A DNA stretch of 28,876 bases. Source: QVMP01 sp047974325. Its GTDB lineage: Bacteria; Bacteroidota; Bacteroidia; Bacteroidales; Dysgonomonadaceae. The translations under genes were made by a program, and so were the position numbers. The DNA lies in NCBI GenBank assembly GCA_047974325.1, contig JBKECE010000084.1, forward strand, positions 1-28,876, given 5' to 3'. Shown piece after piece: positions 25,561 to 28,876 of this stretch (positions are counted from its first letter, which is position 1; each line of letters begins with the position of its first letter). Below the pieces are notes generated by a model, which worked only from the letters and a program-made list of their open reading frames with translations, searched no databases and had not been told where the DNA came from.

Positions 25561-25616
25561 AGAAACGGAAGATCAATATTTATTTTTCTTTGAATGAATA
25601 ACTTCCGTTTCTTTTT
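25561..25616 (+). terminator. Terminator after the CBM-like gene
   Basis: GAAACGGAAG (25562-25571) pairs with CTTCCGTTTC (25602-25611), extended outward by two A-T pairs, followed by TTTTT. The loop of 30 bases is unusually long. Confidence 0.75.
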
Positions 25617-25688
25617 GTAACATTGCCGGAAACAAAACTTACCTCCTCATCATAATTATTATTACCCCATCCTGTTACCGGCTCAATA

Positions 25689-25696
25689 TATTTTTG
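25689..25696 (+). promoter_or_regulatory. Candidate -7 element for the multi-module secreted protein gene
   Basis: TATTTTTG is an exact TAnnTTTG match, leaving a leader of about 75 bases before the ATG at 25780. No GTCAAAAAA pair is seen upstream of it. Confidence 0.45.
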
Positions 25697-25779
25697 CAAA
25701 AACGTTAACCTTTTGGAATCATCACCTTCATGCGAGGGTATAAAATAGTACATTATTTCATCTTTAAATCTAAGAGAAC

Positions 25780-27789
25780 ATGAAAAAGCTTACACAACTC
25801 GGCTTACTTTTTGCTTTCCTCATTCTGGGAATACAGCAAATCAAAGCGCAAACAACAGTTACCGTATTTCAAGAACAGTTTTCTGATATTACAACAGCTA
25901 ATACTGCAACGGAGATCAAAAACAGGATGACTGCTGCCGGATACACCACTGGTGGAGGTAGTTACTCTTGCTCAGAAAATAATACGATCACGGTTACAGG
26001 AACACGGTTCAAAACTAAAACTTTTGATCTTACAGGAACAAATGTCAAGTTAGAGGTTACTTATAAGGCAACAACCTCAACCACCGGCAAATTTCAAATC
26101 GACATGGACAAGGAAGGAACAAGCGGAATGGGAACACTCTTTGTAGAAGCAACATCTGCAAGTCCTACAGTCTTCACAACCAAAACTTTCACTCTATCAG
26201 GAGGGACAGCCACTTCTTTCATACATTTCAGGACAGAAAGCTCTGCAACAATCGTCATCAAAGAAATAAAAATAACGAAAGAAATTGCAGGAACCACTTA
26301 TACACTCACTACAAATGTTTCCCCTGCCGGTTCAGGTTCAGTGACAACAGATCCTGTAGGCAGCGAATTTGTGGCAAATACCATCGTAACTTTGTCTGCT
26401 ACGGCAAACAGAGGTTATACATTTTCTTCATGGAGTAGCAATGTTGTTAATGATCAAATAACGATGGATGCAGACAAAACAGTGACAGCAAATTTCACAG
26501 CTCTACCCGAATACAATGTTGCAGTAGGCTCCACCGGCTGCACAACAGGCGTTTCTGCTACAGTGACAGGAAATGCCGATGGTAAATTTTATCAGGGAGA
26601 CGAAATAACACTCACAGCAACAGGCTCCGCCTCTTGCGTTTTCAATCAGTGGAGTGATGGAAATACTTCAAATCCAAGAACAATGACAGTCTCATCGAAC
26701 ATAAACGTTAATGCCGAGTTTGTAGGAGATGTTATTGCACCTGTCTTGGTTTCTACCAATCCGACAGAAGGTGCTAACATTCAAATTCTAGGAACAACTC
26801 AAACCCAGACGGTATCATTCACTTTCGATGAAAATATTCAAATACTAAATGCTTCTCTGATAACGATAAACAGTACACCGGCAAGCAGTCCTGCAATAAA
26901 TGGTAAAACACTGTCATTCGACACAGATATTGCTGTCGGATCTTATACTGTAACCATTTCTTCAGGAGCCATAGCAGACTTAGCAGGAAATAACTATGGT
27001 GGCACAAGTTTAACATTTACGGTGAGTGCATGCGAAGGTGCAACTCTGCCTTATACTGCCATTTTTGACGACTCTTACACCGTTTCATGCTGGGTTGACG
27101 GGGTTTCTTACAATTCAAATTATACTGGTTCGGATGCTACTTGCACAGGTAATAAAGTACTCAGAATATCGAATGCCGGAGGCATAGCAACATTTTCATT
27201 ACCAAGATGTGGTACTTTCACAGTTAAAGTATCATCTACCGGAACCAGAACATTCAACCTTTTAGTGAATGGTATACAAAAAGCTACAACCGGATCCATC
27301 ACAAAAAATATCTGTACGGATCTCACATTCGATGTAAATAGTTGCACTCCTGTCGAGATTGGAATAGAAAATGTAGGTAATGGTGGTGCTACCATTTCTG
27401 CTGTTAGCATAACAGACTATACATGCTATACACTGACTGTGAATACCCCTACTGGCGGCACATTAACTATCAACCCGGAAGCAACAGGAAATTTATATCC
27501 TTCGGGCTCAACCGTGACATTGACTGCTACACCCAGTCCGGGATATTCATTTACCAAATGGTTATTGGATGGTGCTGCTTCTCTCGTTATGAATGCTGAC
27601 AAAACCGTAGGAGCAGAATTTGATATAACTTCTGGAATCAATCAATCTCCAGTATCCAAAACCATTATCGCAGAAACAATATATAACCTGCAAGGCAAAC
27701 AAATAACATTGAATGCAAAAGGGTTAGTGATAAAAAAAGTAACTTATGAAGATGGATCAGTAGACATTATCAAAGATTTCATTAAATAA
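25780..27789 (+). CDS. Multi-module secreted surface protein, no catalytic domain recognised
   Basis: 669 residues. Signal peptide to about 24 (IKAQ). Modules in order: an N-terminal beta-sandwich (about 25-168, starting VFQEQFSD); two InlB B-type repeats (about 172-242 with GYTFSSWSSN and 246-316 with CVFNQWSDGN); a Big_5-type Ig domain (about 318-418, VLVSTNPTEG to SLTFTV); a second beta-sandwich with several Cys (about 420-548); a third InlB-type repeat (about 550-620, GYSFTKWLLDG); and a tail with YNLQGKQ and KGLVIKKVTY. These are adhesion or carbohydrate-binding type modules. The beta-sandwiches resemble the C-terminal ones of the PL1 and PL9 lyases. A role in holding pectin or cell-wall material at the surface is inferred from context only. 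It may be a scaffold or an undescribed enzyme. Confidence 0.8.
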   Translation: MKKLTQLGLLFAFLILGIQQIKAQTTVTVFQEQFSDITTANTATEIKNRMTAAGYTTGGGSYSCSENNTITVTGTRFKTKTFDLTGTNVKLEVTYKATTSTTGKFQIDMDKEGTSGMGTLFVEATSASPTVFTTKTFTLSGGTATSFIHFRTESSATIVIKEIKITKEIAGTTYTLTTNVSPAGSGSVTTDPVGSEFVANTIVTLSATANRGYTFSSWSSNVVNDQITMDADKTVTANFTALPEYNVAVGSTGCTTGVSATVTGNADGKFYQGDEITLTATGSASCVFNQWSDGNTSNPRTMTVSSNINVNAEFVGDVIAPVLVSTNPTEGANIQILGTTQTQTVSFTFDENIQILNASLITINSTPASSPAINGKTLSFDTDIAVGSYTVTISSGAIADLAGNNYGGTSLTFTVSACEGATLPYTAIFDDSYTVSCWVDGVSYNSNYTGSDATCTGNKVLRISNAGGIATFSLPRCGTFTVKVSSTGTRTFNLLVNGIQKATTGSITKNICTDLTFDVNSCTPVEIGIENVGNGGATISAVSITDYTCYTLTVNTPTGGTLTINPEATGNLYPSGSTVTLTATPSPGYSFTKWLLDGAASLVMNADKTVGAEFDITSGINQSPVSKTIIAETIYNLQGKQITLNAKGLVIKKVTYEDGSVDIIKDFIK

Positions 27790-27816
27790 AAACTTCTAAT
27801 TTTTTCTTAAAGGAAC

Positions 27817-27860
27817 AACGGAGATTAGTGTTTTAGGAAATAATCTCCGTTCTCCTTTTT
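27817..27860 (+). terminator. Terminator after the multi-module protein gene
   Basis: AACGGAGATTA (27817-27827) pairs perfectly with TAATCTCCGTT (27841-27851) around a 13-base loop, followed by CTCCTTTTT. The T run also forms part of the -33 region of the next promoter. Confidence 0.88.
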
Positions 27861-27886
27861 GTCTCTTCATTTAAATTCTAATTTTG
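27858..27886 (+). promoter_or_regulatory. Promoter of the GH105 gene
   Basis: TTTG (27858-27861), a 17-base spacer and TAATTTTG (27879-27886), exact at -7, have the same geometry as the PL9 promoter. The ATG at 27914 is about 20 bases after the expected start of transcription. No GTCAAAAAA pair is seen upstream. Confidence 0.6.
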
Positions 27887-27913
27887 TTTGCTGTAAAAAA
27901 TTTTAAACATCAC

Positions 27914-28876
27914 ATGAATCTCAAATCAGTCTATATCATCGGCCTCAATTGTTTGCTCTTGGCAAATATATCAGCTTGTGCCAGTACCAAAGGAAAATCA
28001 AATAATTATACACATATTTATTCGCAAGAAATGACCGAATCTCGCGGATTAAAGACTTTTCTCAGCAACAAAAAAGAACAACAATTATCAACTGCTCATT
28101 GGGATTATGTGCCGGGGCTTGTAGCATACAGTGTGCTCAAAGCATGGCAACAATACCCTGAAAAATCAGCTTACTACGAAATTGTGAAATCTTATGCGGA
28201 TCACAGCCTACAAGGTGGTGATACAATATCTGTGGGGGAAAGCAACATTGACGACCTAGCTGCCGGAAAAATATTTTTCACACTATATGCCGAAGAAATG
28301 AGAAAAGGAAACGCTGCTGATGCTAACAGATATAAATATTGCGCTACATATCTCAGAAATAAGCTCAAATATAATCACAAGCGTATCCAAGCACCTAAAC
28401 CCGGAGCAGGAGGTTTTTTCCACAAAGCACAATATCCTAACCAAATGTGGCTCGACGGTTTATATATGGGGACAGCTTTCTATGCAGAATGGCAAAACTA
28501 TTTTGGAAATGATCTGGGCAATGATGACAATTTTGAATCATGGTCTGACATAGCCTCACAATTCAAAATCATACATAAATACACCTACGACAACAACAAA
28601 CAACTCAACTATCATGCATGGTCGGCAGATCCGGCAGATGCAAATTCTTTCTGGGCGAAAAAAAATGATCCATATAAAGGCTGCTCTTCTGAATTTTGGG
28701 GAAGAGGAATGGGTTGGTATTTTGCGGCATTGGTCGACGTATTGGAAATGATGCCACCTACACACCCCGACTATACAGCTCTCAAGGAAATAGTGAGTCA
28801 GGTAGCCAACGGACTTGCGAGATATCAGGACAAAACATCGGGTTGTTGGTATCAGTTACTACAATACGACGCATCC
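27914..28876 (+). CDS. GH105 unsaturated rhamnogalacturonyl/galacturonyl hydrolase lipoprotein, partial
   Basis: Hand translation gives 321 codons open to the right edge; full members have about 370-450. An N-terminal lipoprotein signal ends in NISAC (Cys22), though this is a weak lipobox. The alpha/alpha-barrel signatures of GH105/GH88 are present: NIDDLAAGK (D113, D114), YPNQMWLDGLYMG (D181, matching catalytic Asp143 of YteR) and FWGRGMGWY. These enzymes hydrate the 4,5-double bond of the non-reducing end uronate left by pectin lyases, releasing 5-keto-4-deoxyuronate. It thus completes the work of the PL1 and PL9 enzymes in this locus, probably in the periplasm or on the outer-membrane inner face. 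It has its own promoter. Preference for rhamnose or galacturonate at +1 is not decidable here. Confidence 0.92.
   Translation, partial: MNLKSVYIIGLNCLLLANISACASTKGKSNNYTHIYSQEMTESRGLKTFLSNKKEQQLSTAHWDYVPGLVAYSVLKAWQQYPEKSAYYEIVKSYADHSLQGGDTISVGESNIDDLAAGKIFFTLYAEEMRKGNAADANRYKYCATYLRNKLKYNHKRIQAPKPGAGGFFHKAQYPNQMWLDGLYMGTAFYAEWQNYFGNDLGNDDNFESWSDIASQFKIIHKYTYDNNKQLNYHAWSADPADANSFWAKKNDPYKGCSSEFWGRGMGWYFAALVDVLEMMPPTHPDYTALKEIVSQVANGLARYQDKTSGCWYQLLQYDAS

Noticed and set aside
1..28876. tRNA, rRNA, CRISPR arrays, insertion sequences, integrases and prophage genes.
   Set aside because: I saw no tRNA-like cloverleaf, no regularly spaced direct repeats of CRISPR type, no transposase or integrase motif and no terminal inverted repeats.
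27914..28876. Possible end of the pectin locus or missing methylesterase (CE8) and acetylesterase (CE12).
   Set aside because: The window stops within GH105, so their absence cannot be claimed.

Overview
The window looks like chromosome from an AT-rich member of the Bacteroidota, probably order Bacteroidales. The evidence is a SusC/SusD pair, a one-protein hybrid two-component regulator (HTCS), repeated matches to the Bacteroidota -7 promoter element TAnnTTTG just upstream of start codons, few purine-rich ribosome sites, and secreted proteins with C-terminal tails typical of the type IX secretion system (T9SS). T9SS tails make Bacteroides in the strict sense less likely and suggest a relative such as Paludibacter or Dysgonomonas. 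The genus cannot be fixed from this sequence alone.

Left part (1-7.0 kb), housekeeping and accessory genes: a CPBP-family membrane protease cut by the left edge, preceded on the same strand by a secreted PNGase F-like glycoasparagine amidase; a small cytosolic protein of unknown function with a palindrome over its promoter; a membrane-anchored protein and a lipoprotein of unknown function; a short ferritin-like (Dps/DUF5856-type) protein; an outer-membrane beta-barrel protein; and an arginine-deiminase/amidinotransferase-fold enzyme.

Right part (7.1 kb to the right edge), a pectin polysaccharide utilisation locus. Leftward genes are a T9SS-tailed PL9 lyase and the HTCS regulator. Rightward genes are susC, susD, a SusE-position lipoprotein with FN3 and DUF4957/DUF5123-like parts, a GH28 polygalacturonase and a T9SS-tailed PL1 pectate lyase. 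Three more rightward genes follow: a stand-alone CBM-like secreted protein, a 669-residue multi-module secreted protein with no recognisable catalytic domain, and a GH105 unsaturated-uronyl hydrolase cut by the right edge.

Proposed working model: the PL9 and PL1 lyases, exported by T9SS, cut homogalacturonan or the rhamnogalacturonan-I backbone outside the cell. The SusD and SusE-like lipoproteins capture the oligosaccharides and SusC imports them. GH28 and GH105 trim saturated and 4,5-unsaturated ends in the periplasm. The HTCS senses an intermediate and switches on the locus. Paired direct repeats related to GTCAAAAAA lie just upstream of promoter-like sequence for the PL9 gene and for the CBM-like gene, and a looser pair lies between the HTCS gene and susC. 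They are my candidate HTCS binding sites and the most testable new signal here. No RNA genes, CRISPR arrays, insertion sequences or prophage genes were found.
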